Below, one piece after another: positions 1 through 9,300 of a stretch of 64,000 nt of DNA (position 1 is its first letter; each line of letters begins with the position of its first letter). The position numbers and the translations under genes were made by a program. Location: assembly GCA_965237875.1 (NCBI GenBank), contig CBDEGP010000002.1:434001-498000 (forward strand), written 5' to 3'. This DNA comes from DAOUJI01 sp965237875. Lineage in GTDB: Bacteria; Chloroflexota; Dehalococcoidia; Lucifugimonadales; JAGWBF01. The notes under the pieces are model-generated. The model ran no database searches. It saw nothing but the letters and a program-made list of their open reading frames with translations, and was not told where the DNA came from.

Positions 1-125
1 ACCCCGTCCGCTGCCTGCGCAACGACTTCGAACGCTCCCGTGTCTTCCAGGACCTCCTTCAGTCCCCTCCTTGTGATGGGATGGTCGTCCACCAGCAGCA
101 CCCTGATCCCGTTGGTCGATGACAT
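1..125 (-). CDS. Response regulator receiver domain, partial (NarL/LuxR type)
   Basis: Only the first 41 or so codons lie in the window; the gene continues past base 1. The start is ATG at 125-123. The translation begins with a short leader and then the receiver strand with an acidic pair (VLLVDDHP), followed by TRRGL, typical of NarL/FixJ-family regulators. The upstream kinase stop codon ends two bases before this ATG, so the two genes are co-transcribed and probably translationally coupled. The usual role is a DNA-binding output regulator phosphorylated by the adjacent histidine kinase. The HTH output domain is outside the window, so the NarL assignment rests on the receiver start and the kinase type. 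Confidence 0.85.
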   Translation of the reverse strand, partial: MSSTNGIRVLLVDDHPITRRGLKEVLEDTGAFEVVAQAADG

Positions 126-127
126 TT

Positions 128-1342
128 TCAGTCTCCCCTTCCGGCAGATTCGTGGGGAACAAAGCAGGTGATGGTCGTCCCCCCTTCAATTCCGCCCGAT
201 TCCACAATTAGTCTGCCGCCCATTCGTTCCGTGTCCGTCTCCATGCCTTTGAAGCCGCGGCCCCGTTCGGCGTAGTCCTCCGGCAGGCCGATTCCGTCGT
301 CGGAGACGGACAGGCGTACGCCGGCGGCGTCGAATTCCAGCCTGACTGCGACCCTTCCTGCCTGCGCGTGCAGGAAGGCGTTGGCCAGGGCGTTGTGCGC
401 GATGGAGAAGAGACCGGCCCGCACCTCCGTGGACAGCGGCGGCTCCTCTCCTGACTGGACCATCTCGGCGGGGACGGAGGTGATCTTCGAGAACGTCGCG
501 GTGTGCGCGCCCAGCACCCGGGCCAGCTCTCGCCCTTCGAAGATGCGGCCCGCGTCGATGGGCTTCCTCAGCTCCCACATGGCCGACCTGGACAAGGCAG
601 CCGTCGCCGCGAGCCTTTCCGCCAGCTTCGGGTTCGAGTCGCCCGCCAGCTTCATGGCGCCCTCTATGCCCAGGCCGATCATGTAGGCGGTCTGCGCCGT
701 GGTGTCGTGGATCGCCTGGGAGAGCTCGATGCGTTCCTGCAGCACCCGCCGCTCCCTGGCCATCGCCTCCTGCCTCCTGGCGCGTTCGAACCGGACGATG
801 AGGCTGATGGCCACGACCATCAGATACATCGCGGCCAGCCTGACCATCAGCACCTTCTCGTCGCCCGCATCCAGGTCCAGTCCGGGGCCGGTCATCACGC
901 TGATGAGTGAGTACGTGACGGCCGTCACGGTCGTCCAGGCCAGGATGAGCCAGAGCGATGAGAAGACCACGGCGAAGGCGCTCAGGGCCGGATAGTAGCC
1001 CATGAAGACGTAGGTGTCGAAACCGCCGCGGACCACGGCGTGGGCCGTGAGGAGGGCTATGTCCATGGCGCTCAGGGCGAGCAACCAGCGCCACGTCACC
1101 GGCCTGTTCGTCACGAGCCGGTAGTGGACCAGGCCGTTGAAGATCACCAGAGGCGGCTGCAGGAGCAGATGCTCGATGTCGTCCGGATACCAGAAGCCGG
1201 GACGATAGGCGAGTTGGAATGCGACGACGAGCAGTGCCAGCCATCGCCCCCAGACAGTGACCCTCACCGCGTGGTGCACCACGTCGGGGTCGGCCTGGAC
1301 GAACCGGCCCAACCGCTTCCCTATTGCATGTACGTACGTCAT
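128..1342 (-). CDS. Membrane sensor histidine kinase, HisKA_3 type
   Basis: The 404-aa protein (start ATG at 1342) has several hydrophobic segments over residues 30-185, then a HisKA_3 dimerisation/phosphoacceptor helix with the histidine at about residue 212 (AIHDTTAQ). The ATPase part shows an N-box (HNALANAF, about 316-323), a G1 box (DDGIGLP, 348-354) and a GRGFKGM glycine-rich stretch (361-367). It should autophosphorylate and pass phosphate to the response regulator that follows. An in-frame extension reaches 1624, but its sequence is low in hydrophobicity and Arg/Cys-rich with no family match, and it would cover the TGTACA repeats, so I prefer 1342. The membrane part has no recognisable sensor domain; the stimulus is unknown. 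Confidence 0.85.
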   Translation of the reverse strand: MTYVHAIGKRLGRFVQADPDVVHHAVRVTVWGRWLALLVVAFQLAYRPGFWYPDDIEHLLLQPPLVIFNGLVHYRLVTNRPVTWRWLLALSAMDIALLTAHAVVRGGFDTYVFMGYYPALSAFAVVFSSLWLILAWTTVTAVTYSLISVMTGPGLDLDAGDEKVLMVRLAAMYLMVVAISLIVRFERARRQEAMARERRVLQERIELSQAIHDTTAQTAYMIGLGIEGAMKLAGDSNPKLAERLAATAALSRSAMWELRKPIDAGRIFEGRELARVLGAHTATFSKITSVPAEMVQSGEEPPLSTEVRAGLFSIAHNALANAFLHAQAGRVAVRLEFDAAGVRLSVSDDGIGLPEDYAERGRGFKGMETDTERMGGRLIVESGGIEGGTTITCFVPHESAGRGD

Positions 1343-1928
1343 CAGCGCATCCGGCAGCCGGCCCTCCTTCCAACAGGCGCTCCATAGCAGCCCTTCCCGC
1401 AGGCGCCCGCCCAGGGGAGCGGCGTCCCATCGATGCGCTCTATAGGGGGAACTACTGGACTGCCCTGTTCTCTGCGTCAAATGTACCGCCTTCGCAGCAG
1501 CAAATGCTAGATCGGAAGATACACATCTGGGTTGTACAAATGTACAGCACTTTGTACACCTCGAAACGATGTACAAACAGCCCTGTCCCAAATGCCGAAA
1601 TAGAGCGCCGAAACTCAAGCCCAAATTGTGTACAAACGAATCTAGGCAGGGCTCATTTGGGGGGCTAGGTTATTGACTGGGAAATAGCGTGTGAACCATG
1701 GCGCAGAGAGAGCCGCCGCGGGCGAGCCGAATGTGCGGGCATCGGAAGTGGGTGGAGCGGCCCGGCGGAAACCGCAGCCCGTTGGGCGCGGACTCTTGCG
1801 TCGGGGAGAACGAGGACGCTCGCTTCCGGGGGATGGAGCCCGACAGGCCCACCTCCGGCTCGGATAGGCGACGGCACGGACCGGGAGGCCGGTCTCCGTG
1901 ACCGGTCAGACAGGAAGGCAGGACGTAC
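1343..1928. other. Divergent intergenic region, kinase / secreted protein
   Basis: The 586-bp gap between the minus-strand kinase and the plus-strand secreted protein. Apart from the TGTACA cluster it holds a relatively AT-rich stretch (about 1480-1690), and the 1690-1928 part has no convincing gene. A GGAAGGCAGG ribosome-binding-like run sits just before the ATG at 1929. Confidence 0.6.
1532..1636. promoter_or_regulatory. Cluster of five TGTACA palindromes upstream of the kinase
   Basis: TGTACA occurs at 1533-1538, 1541-1546, 1553-1558, 1570-1575 and 1629-1634. The 1551-1558 (TTTGTACA) and 1570-1577 (TGTACAAA) copies form a perfect 8-bp inverted repeat with an 11-bp spacer, and 1532-1539 is the palindrome TTGTACAA. 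The cluster lies in the 586-bp gap between the divergent kinase and secreted-protein genes, in sequence with lower GC than its surroundings. It reads as an operator array, perhaps for the NarL-type regulator; that link is inference. Confidence 0.5.
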
Positions 1929-4900
1929 ATGAGACATAACGCACCGTTTAGCAAAATCGAACCCGCCGGCCGTCGCGGGCAATGGCGCCGGGGACTCCTG
2001 TTGGCGGCGGTTGCCGTCCTCGCCCTGGCCGCGTCACTGGTCATGACCCCGGCGCCCGCCGAGGCGCAGAGCAATGTGACCATGGTGTCGAACCTCGCCA
2101 CCTCACTCGGCAGCACAACGAACGTCTTGGCCGGTGGCAGTCATCCCAGATACGCATCCACCTTCACCACCGGTCCGGCCGGCGGCGGCTACGGACTGGC
2201 TTTAGTCAGGGTTTATATGGGCATAGGTAGTAGTGGTTCCCGGACGCCGGATGTCGCCATCCACAGCGACAGCAACGGAGTTCCCGGCCAGAGACTGTTC
2301 GCCCTCGATCCGCCGGACGCCGTGACTGGTATACCCGATTTCACACCTTTCGGCGCTCCGCCGGGTACCCGGCTGACTGCCAACACGACCTATTGGGTCG
2401 TGGTCGGTACCAGCAGCGGCGATGTCCGTCTTCTTTTGACAGATGCGGATGGCGAGCTCTCCGGCAAACAGCCGGGCTGGAGCATCGGCAACAACCTGGT
2501 ATCCATGTCCGGACCGGACGCCAGTTGGGTCAGCGATCCCCGTAGCGTGCGGATGGCCGTCGAGGGAGTGGTCTTCGATTCGTTCGTCTCCAACCTGGGC
2601 CTCACAGGGGACAGTGGGGCAGCAGTAGGTAGGTTTGGAACTTTTACCGCCACACAAGCATTCAGCTTCACCACCGGGACGAACAGGGGCGGTTACCGTC
2701 TGACCTCAGTCACGCTCCGGTTGAGGCGAGGTGACGACACCCTAGTGGGCGACGCAATTCCTGACATCAGGATCTATCGGGACAGCGACGGAGTGCCCGG
2801 CTCGGAGTTCATCGACCTCTTCCATGTGGGGATAATTGGCAATATGCCGCAAAGCTATACCAATCGCACTTTCTTCCCGGCGACCAATGCCGATACCAGG
2901 CTCCCACCCAACAGGACCTATTGGGTCGTAGCTACTGGCACCTGGCCGAATGGTCAGGTCTTTTGGTCAACCACGCGGTCCAGCGCCAGCGCGGAACAGG
3001 CTGGCTGGAGCATCCCCAATGGCCGTCTTCAAGGTGGTACGCCTTGGCAATCTGGGACTAACACCCTAATGGCGAGTGTACAGGGCGAGGTCCTGCGGAC
3101 ATCAGACCTGCCCACCAGGACCGAGTGGGCGGACTACGACCTGCCCCTGTCAGACGACACCTGGGGCTACGTCGACACCAGCGGCCCGTCGAGCGGCACC
3201 CTGAACGACCCCCTTGATGACCTGCGCAGCAACGGGGACCGCTGGCGGCTGCACGTCGACTCGGGCCGGCGCTACCGGGTCGAGGTCAATTTCGGCTCGG
3301 CGACGCCCCAGGACGGCTACGACGAGGGCGGCGGCATCGATGTCTGGGATTTCAGGCCCCGAAGCGATCTGTGGGACCACAGGAGTGACGACGGCCGGGC
3401 CTTTGTCGAGTTCTATACGTCCCCGAGGACGCCCTACTACCTGCTGGTCCGGGCCCGGAGCTTTGGCGAACACCAGACCTGGGAGTACTTCGGTGACTAC
3501 ACCATCACCCTGACCGACATCAGCCACATCTGGCAGATGGTGAGCAACGGGGGCGATGCCATTCCTATCCTTGGTGAAGATAGCACGTTCCCAATTTCCG
3601 GTGCCACAAGTCGCATCGGCGAACTTCCTGAGTTTGAGGGGAGCGTCAACACATATGAGCGGGCGACGTCCTTCACCACGGGTCCCCTCTCGGCGGGCTA
3701 CCGGCTCGAGTACATAACAGTCGGTCTATGGCGTGGGAGCGGAGTCCCTTCCGTCAAGGTGGCCCTGTACACGGAAAGCGACTTCAAACCGGGCACGAAG
3801 CTATTCGACTTTGAACGGATCAGCGGGATTACAAACGCATACAGCGCCCTGATCGGGGACAGGTTCTGGGTCCCCGCGAACGCCGCTCACCTGACGGCCG
3901 GCACCACCTACTGGGTGGTGTTCGAGAACGAGACCCCCGGGACCTATTACCGCGTCCGAAGAACCAGCACCGCCAAGAACAACGCAGGCGCGGCCAGCGG
4001 CTGGTCGATCGGCGGCAAAATCAGTCAGCGTGATACGAACCTTGACGCTCCACATTGGGGCACAATAGCTGGGGCCTTCGTGATGGATATCCACGCATCC
4101 CACGCAAGCACAGGAAGCGCCACAGAAACCGTCGACCAGGCGGCCCCGCAACTCCAGTCGGCCTCCGTGGACGGCTCGACCCTGACCCTGGCCTACGACG
4201 AAGAGCTGGACCTGACCTCCTCGCCTCCCTCAAGCGCCTTCACCGTGAACGTCAACGGGGAAGAGCGGCCCCTCGTGAGCGTGGGGGTGGGCCAGTCCAG
4301 TGTTCTGCTGTCACTGTCCACGCCGGTGGAGGCGGGCGACACCGTCTCGGTGGACTACACCGTTCCCACGGGCGAATCCGAGGGCAAGGTGAAGGACCCG
4401 GCGGGCAACGCCGCATCTTCCTTCACCGGACAGCAGGTCACCAACGACACTGCCTCATCAGGAGGCTCTTCCGGTGGCGGGGAGTCCGGCGAGGCCGATC
4501 CCCCCGCCGCGGTCCCGCTCACCGCCACCGCCCACGGCGTGCCGGCGGACCATGACGGCAGCACGACCTTCTCCTTCGAGCTGCGTTTCAGCGAAACGCC
4601 CGAGGACGACTTCAGCTACAAGACCCTGCGGGACCACGCCTTCAGCGTGACCGGCGGCGAGGTGGTGAAGGCGAACCGGCTGGTGAACGGGGAGAACGTG
4701 CGTTGGCAGGTCCACGTCGCGCCGGACGGAAGCGGCGCGGCGACCATCGTGCTTCCACCCACGACGGACTGCGAGGCGGAAGGGGCTGTCTGCACCGAGG
4801 ACGGCAGGATGCTATCCCACCGCCTGGAGGTGTCGGTCCCGAAGGAGAACACTGCGGCCACCGGTGCGCCCACCATCAGGGGCATTGCCCGGGTGGGGCA

Positions 4901-5834
4901 GACACTGATGGCGGACACGTCCGCCATCAGCGACGCCGACGGCCTGGACGACGACACGTTCGACTACCAGTGGATTGCAAACGACGGCGCTGCGGACGCC
5001 GACATCAACGGCGCCACGGGCAGGACCTACACCCTGGTGGACGCCGACGAGGGCAAGGCGATCATGGTGCGGGTGTCCTTCACCGACGACGGCGGCAACG
5101 CGGAGTCGCTGACCAGCGCGGCCACGGCTGTGGTGACGGAGCGTCCCAACACTGCCGCCACGGGGTCACCGACCATCACGGGCACTGCCCACGTGGGCGA
5201 GACCCTGACTGCGGGAACAACCGCCATCAGCGACGCCGACGGCCTGGACGACGACACGTTCGACTACCAGTGGATTGCAAACGACGGCGCTGCGGACGCC
5301 GAGATCAGCGGAGCCACGGGCAGAACCTACACCCTGGTGGACGCCGACGAGGGCAAGGCGATCATGGTGCGGGTGTCCTTCACGGACGAGGCCGGCAACG
5401 ACGAGTCGCTGACCAGCGCGGCGACGGCGCTGGTGACGGCCGCGCCGTCGTCGATACCCGAGGACGAGGAAGAAGAGGAGACGACCCCGCTGACCGCCGG
5501 CGCCCACGACGTGCCCGGGTCCCATGACGGGAGCACGACCTTCTCCTTCGAGCTGCGCTTCAGCGAGCAGATCCCCCTCAGCTACGTCACGCTTCGCGAT
5601 CACGCTTTCACGGTGACGGGGGGTGAGGTGACCAAAGCGCGGCGGCTGGAGCCTGGGAACAGCGCCGGAAAGAACGTCAGGTGGGAGATCAGCGTCACGC
5701 CGGACGGAAACGGCGCCGTGACCGTCGTACTGCCGCCCACCACGGACTGCGAGGCGGAAGGGGCTATCTGCACCGGGGACGGCGGGATGCTGTCCAACCG
5801 GCTGGAGATCACCGTGCCGGGGCCGGGCGGGTAG
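1929..5834 (+). CDS. Very large secreted modular protein (choice-of-anchor, SwmB and Ig-like repeats)
   Basis: A 1301-aa exported protein. A signal peptide with a long hydrophobic core ends near residue 40 (PAEAQS). Three copies of a roughly 170-aa module follow (about 40-200, 205-385, 545-760), each with FTTG, GxPG, TTYWVV-like and GWSIG-like motifs, as in choice-of-anchor R domains. A domain resembling bacterial pre-peptidase folds sits between copies two and three (about 395-535). Then comes a SwmB-like domain (LTLAYDEELD to SFTGQQVTND, about 765-860), a Ser/Gly linker, a module beginning LTATAHGVP, two near-identical Ig-like repeats with DYQWIANDG, and a last LTAGAHDVP module. No membrane anchor or catalytic motif is visible. 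Likely a cell-surface or matrix adhesin; the ligand is unknown. The modules recur in the next two genes. Confidence 0.85.
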   Translation: MRHNAPFSKIEPAGRRGQWRRGLLLAAVAVLALAASLVMTPAPAEAQSNVTMVSNLATSLGSTTNVLAGGSHPRYASTFTTGPAGGGYGLALVRVYMGIGSSGSRTPDVAIHSDSNGVPGQRLFALDPPDAVTGIPDFTPFGAPPGTRLTANTTYWVVVGTSSGDVRLLLTDADGELSGKQPGWSIGNNLVSMSGPDASWVSDPRSVRMAVEGVVFDSFVSNLGLTGDSGAAVGRFGTFTATQAFSFTTGTNRGGYRLTSVTLRLRRGDDTLVGDAIPDIRIYRDSDGVPGSEFIDLFHVGIIGNMPQSYTNRTFFPATNADTRLPPNRTYWVVATGTWPNGQVFWSTTRSSASAEQAGWSIPNGRLQGGTPWQSGTNTLMASVQGEVLRTSDLPTRTEWADYDLPLSDDTWGYVDTSGPSSGTLNDPLDDLRSNGDRWRLHVDSGRRYRVEVNFGSATPQDGYDEGGGIDVWDFRPRSDLWDHRSDDGRAFVEFYTSPRTPYYLLVRARSFGEHQTWEYFGDYTITLTDISHIWQMVSNGGDAIPILGEDSTFPISGATSRIGELPEFEGSVNTYERATSFTTGPLSAGYRLEYITVGLWRGSGVPSVKVALYTESDFKPGTKLFDFERISGITNAYSALIGDRFWVPANAAHLTAGTTYWVVFENETPGTYYRVRRTSTAKNNAGAASGWSIGGKISQRDTNLDAPHWGTIAGAFVMDIHASHASTGSATETVDQAAPQLQSASVDGSTLTLAYDEELDLTSSPPSSAFTVNVNGEERPLVSVGVGQSSVLLSLSTPVEAGDTVSVDYTVPTGESEGKVKDPAGNAASSFTGQQVTNDTASSGGSSGGGESGEADPPAAVPLTATAHGVPADHDGSTTFSFELRFSETPEDDFSYKTLRDHAFSVTGGEVVKANRLVNGENVRWQVHVAPDGSGAATIVLPPTTDCEAEGAVCTEDGRMLSHRLEVSVPKENTAATGAPTIRGIARVGQTLMADTSAISDADGLDDDTFDYQWIANDGAADADINGATGRTYTLVDADEGKAIMVRVSFTDDGGNAESLTSAATAVVTERPNTAATGSPTITGTAHVGETLTAGTTAISDADGLDDDTFDYQWIANDGAADAEISGATGRTYTLVDADEGKAIMVRVSFTDEAGNDESLTSAATALVTAAPSSIPEDEEEEETTPLTAGAHDVPGSHDGSTTFSFELRFSEQIPLSYVTLRDHAFTVTGGEVTKARRLEPGNSAGKNVRWEISVTPDGNGAVTVVLPPTTDCEAEGAICTGDGGMLSNRLEITVPGPGG
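4921..5390 (+). repeat. Tandem near-identical Ig-like domain repeat (300-bp period)
   Basis: Bases about 4921-5090 and 5221-5390 are almost identical, differing at a handful of positions, and encode two copies of the same Ig-like module at a 300-bp spacing. A diverged third copy lies near 12061-12270 in the 2097-aa gene. The near identity at DNA level indicates recent duplication or gene conversion. Confidence 0.85.
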
Positions 5835-5855
5835 GAAGGCAGGCCGGACGCGAAC

Positions 5856-6299
5856 ATGGGAGAAATCGAACCATATATCAAGACGGAGCCGGCTGGCCGC
5901 CGCGGGCGGGGCCGCCGGCTCCTGTTGGCGGCGGCGGCCGTCCTCGCTCCGGCCGAGCCGCAGAACACCGTGACCCTGGTGTCCAACCTGGCCCTCGGCG
6001 CCGAAACGACCGTCGCCGCCAGTGGCAGTAATCCCAAATACGCATCCTCCTTCACCACCGGTTCCGCCGACGGCTACGGACTGGCTTCAGTCACCCTTCG
6101 GCTGGCTTCCTTGTTTACTTCCCCGACGCTGGACGTTGCCGTCCACCGCGACAGCAGCGGAGTTCCCGGCCAGAGGCTGTTCGCCCTCGACAATCCGCCG
6201 CCCACCACGGACTGCGACGCCGACGGCGCCGTATGCACCCAGGACCGCAGACCGCTGTCCAACCGCCTGGAAATCACCGTGCCGGGACCGGGCGGGTAG
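5856..6299 (+). pseudogene. Internally deleted copy of the 1301-aa secreted protein
   Basis: A 147-codon open frame that starts like the upstream 1301-aa protein (related N-terminus, then NTVTLVSNLA, YASSFTTG, GVPGQRLFALD) and after about 110 residues jumps to the extreme C-terminus of the same protein (PPTTDC ... LSNRLEITVPGPGG). More than 1100 residues are missing in between, and the hydrophobic core of the signal peptide is also shortened, so export is doubtful. The frame is open and has an ATG, but I read it as a decaying duplicate made by recombination. A functional mini-protein is the alternative. Confidence 0.7.
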
Positions 6300-6366
6300 C
6301 TACGCGCCGTACATACAGATCCGAACAACCGAAAACCATATTGAACTTCAAAGGAAAATTACTGCA

Positions 6367-9300
6367 TTGACTAGACTACTGCCTCTTCTGGCAATCCTTG
6401 CCCTGCTCTTGGCGTCAGTCCTGGTTGCCGGCCCGCCCGCCTGGGCGCAGAGCCCTGTCCAGGTGACGGTCTCATTCGACAAGTTCGTATACGAAGTCGC
6501 CGAAGGCGAAAGCCAGCAGTTAACCATCAGGTTGAGCGCCGACCCCAGACGGACGGTGGTCATCCCGATAACGGTCGCTGGATTCGAGGGGGCTACCAGC
6601 GCCGACTACTCCGTGCCGCTCAGCGTCACCTTCGACAGCGGTGAAACCTCCCGGTCCATCACCTTCACCGCCATCGACGACTCAGTAAACGACAACGATG
6701 AAGGCGTGGGGCTGGAATTCGGTCCCAACCTGCCTGCCGGAGTGACCGCAGGCTACCGGTCGTATACGGATGTCTACATCGAAGACAACGATATACCCGA
6801 GACGGTAACGGTCTGGATGCTTGGGGTGACCGAGCACTTGCCCGAAGGCAAGACTGTGAGGATCGGGGTCTATCTGAGTGACTACCCCGATCGCGAGGTC
6901 GTCATCCCGATCACGGCGACCAACCTGAGCGGGGCCAGCTCGGCCGACTACGTGGTGGCCTCGAGCGTGACCTTCAGCAGTGACGACAAGAGCAAAACGA
7001 TCGAGTTCGCCGCGATCGAGGACAGCGTCGACGACGACGGCGAGAGCGTGCTGCTGGGCATCGGCGCCCCGCTGCCGGCCGGCGTCAGCCTGCACCCAAG
7101 AAATAGCCTGACCAAGACGATCGTCATCACCGACGGCGGCATCGTCTCGGTCGGTCTGGCCCAGGTCGGCGTCGGGGTCACCGGGCACATCCATGACGAG
7201 ACTCCGCACTCTCTCGAGGACGAGAACGGAAACCCGCTCTTGAACCAGTTCGGATACGCGATCACCGTGAGCGGAAGCATCGTCAACGCAGTCTGGCAGT
7301 GGCAGCGCTCGGCCACAGAGCACGGCGCCTACCGCGACATTCCCGCAGCCGAGGGCGGCAGCTCCAACCCGTACATTCCCTCGGCGGGCGACCTGGGCAT
7401 GTGGCTCAAGGCCAAGGTTACCTACGACCTCTTTTACGATCCTGATGACCGTGACGACCCCGACGACCCCGACGACCCCGACGACCCCGACGACCCCGTC
7501 GACTCGGTCGACCCGGTCGACCTTGAAGATGACCCCGACAACGACATCACCATCACGGGCCGGACGGCGCAGGCGATCACGCAGCAACCGGTGCTCTCAA
7601 CACCGGCGGTCTCCAACGCGGGCTTCGCTCACAAAGATGATGAGGGGTTCAGATACGGCATCTTCAATAGACCCGACTTGGACTCAAGGAAGCTTGCACA
7701 AGCGTTCACCACCGGACCGGACCCGCGCGGCTACCTGCTGCTGGGAGTGCGCCTAGCGCTGCGCCTCAGTGGAGAACGTGCGTCCGGGGCGTGGGCGGTG
7801 TACGCCGACGACGCCGGCAAGCCGGCGGCCGCGCCGTTGGCGGCGGCGCTCCCGCTGCCCACAATCGACAACCGTGCGGAGACGTTCGAGGAGCTAATCA
7901 ACGCCGGAGGATTACGTCTCGAACCGGCCACCACGTACTGGATTGTCATCTCACAGACGTCCTCCCCGGAGGAAGGCTCGATCACTTTTGCCGCCTGGGG
8001 CAGATTCGGCGGATTTTTTCACGAGTTAGATCAGGCGGGGCAGCTGGAGATCGACCCGGAGCAGTCCACCGAAGGGTCGTTCGCACTTCCCTCACCGGAC
8101 ACCCCGGGGAGGACGACTCTTTACTTTGTGAAGAGCTCTCCGGCGGACGCCGGCAGCGAGGACGGTTGGTCGCTGGACCTGGTGGCGCTGGCCTGGTACT
8201 GGGACGATCCAGGCCGAGCCCGCGACGATGATCCCTTGATCCCGGCACTGCTTCCCTGGTCCCTGTTGGCATACGACGCTCTCGGGGTCGTCGCAATCAT
8301 GGTGCTGCAGATGTCGGTGCTGGTCGCCCCGGACGTCACGGTCCAGTTCGGCGCGCCGGACTACGACGCCGCCGAGGGCGAGGCCGTCAACGTCGAGCTG
8401 GAGCTGAGCGCGGACCCGAGGCGCAGCATCACCATCCCGATCACGACCACGGGCCAGGAGGGCGCGTCCACCGCCGACTACTCCGCGCCCTCCAGCGTGA
8501 CCTTCCACGCCGGGGAGACCTCCAAAACGCTCAGCTTCCGCGCCACCCAGGACCTGCTGGACGACGACGACGAGCGCGTGAAGCTGGCCCTCGGGACGAT
8601 GCCGGACGTGTGGGTGACGGCGGGGGCGAGGACCGAGAGCACGGTCGCGATCGAAGACGACGACGACCCCTTCGTCAAGGTGAATTTCAGTCATGGCTCG
8701 TACAATCTGGCCGAGGGAGAAACACAGCAGGTCACCGTTACGCTGAACGCCGACCCGGAACGGGATCTGGTCATCCCCATTACTAAGACGGGTATGGGCG
8801 GCGCGATGGACGACGACTACTCCGGCGTGCCCGAGAACGTGACTTTCAACAATGGAGAGACGTCCAAATTCTTCACCTTCACCGCTTTCGACGATGACGT
8901 GGACGACGACGACGAGAGAGTGAGACTGGGATTCGGGACCATGCCCGACGAACGCGTAAGCACGGGGACGACGAGCGAGGTGGTCCTGGACATTATCGAC
9001 GACGACTTACCGCACGTTAACGTGCAGTTTGGGCAGGATTCCTATCTCTTGGCCGAGGGGGAGACGGTTAACGTGACCATCTCCTTGAGCGCGGACCCGG
9101 AGCGCATGGTGACCATTCCCATCACGGCAACGGGGCAGGACGGCGGCGGTTCCTCAGACTACTCCGTGCCGAACAGCGTGACCTTCAACGAGGGGGTGCT
9201 GGAGAAGACCGTAGCCTTCACGGCGGTGGATGACGACGTGGACGATGACGACGAGAGCATAAAGCTGGGATTCGGAACGAGCCTGCCCGAAAGGATGACC

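Noticed and set aside
186..1430. Long open frame inside the histidine kinase gene on the same strand
   Set aside because: Arg/Gly/Pro-rich translation with no motif, fully inside the kinase gene; a GC-bias shadow.
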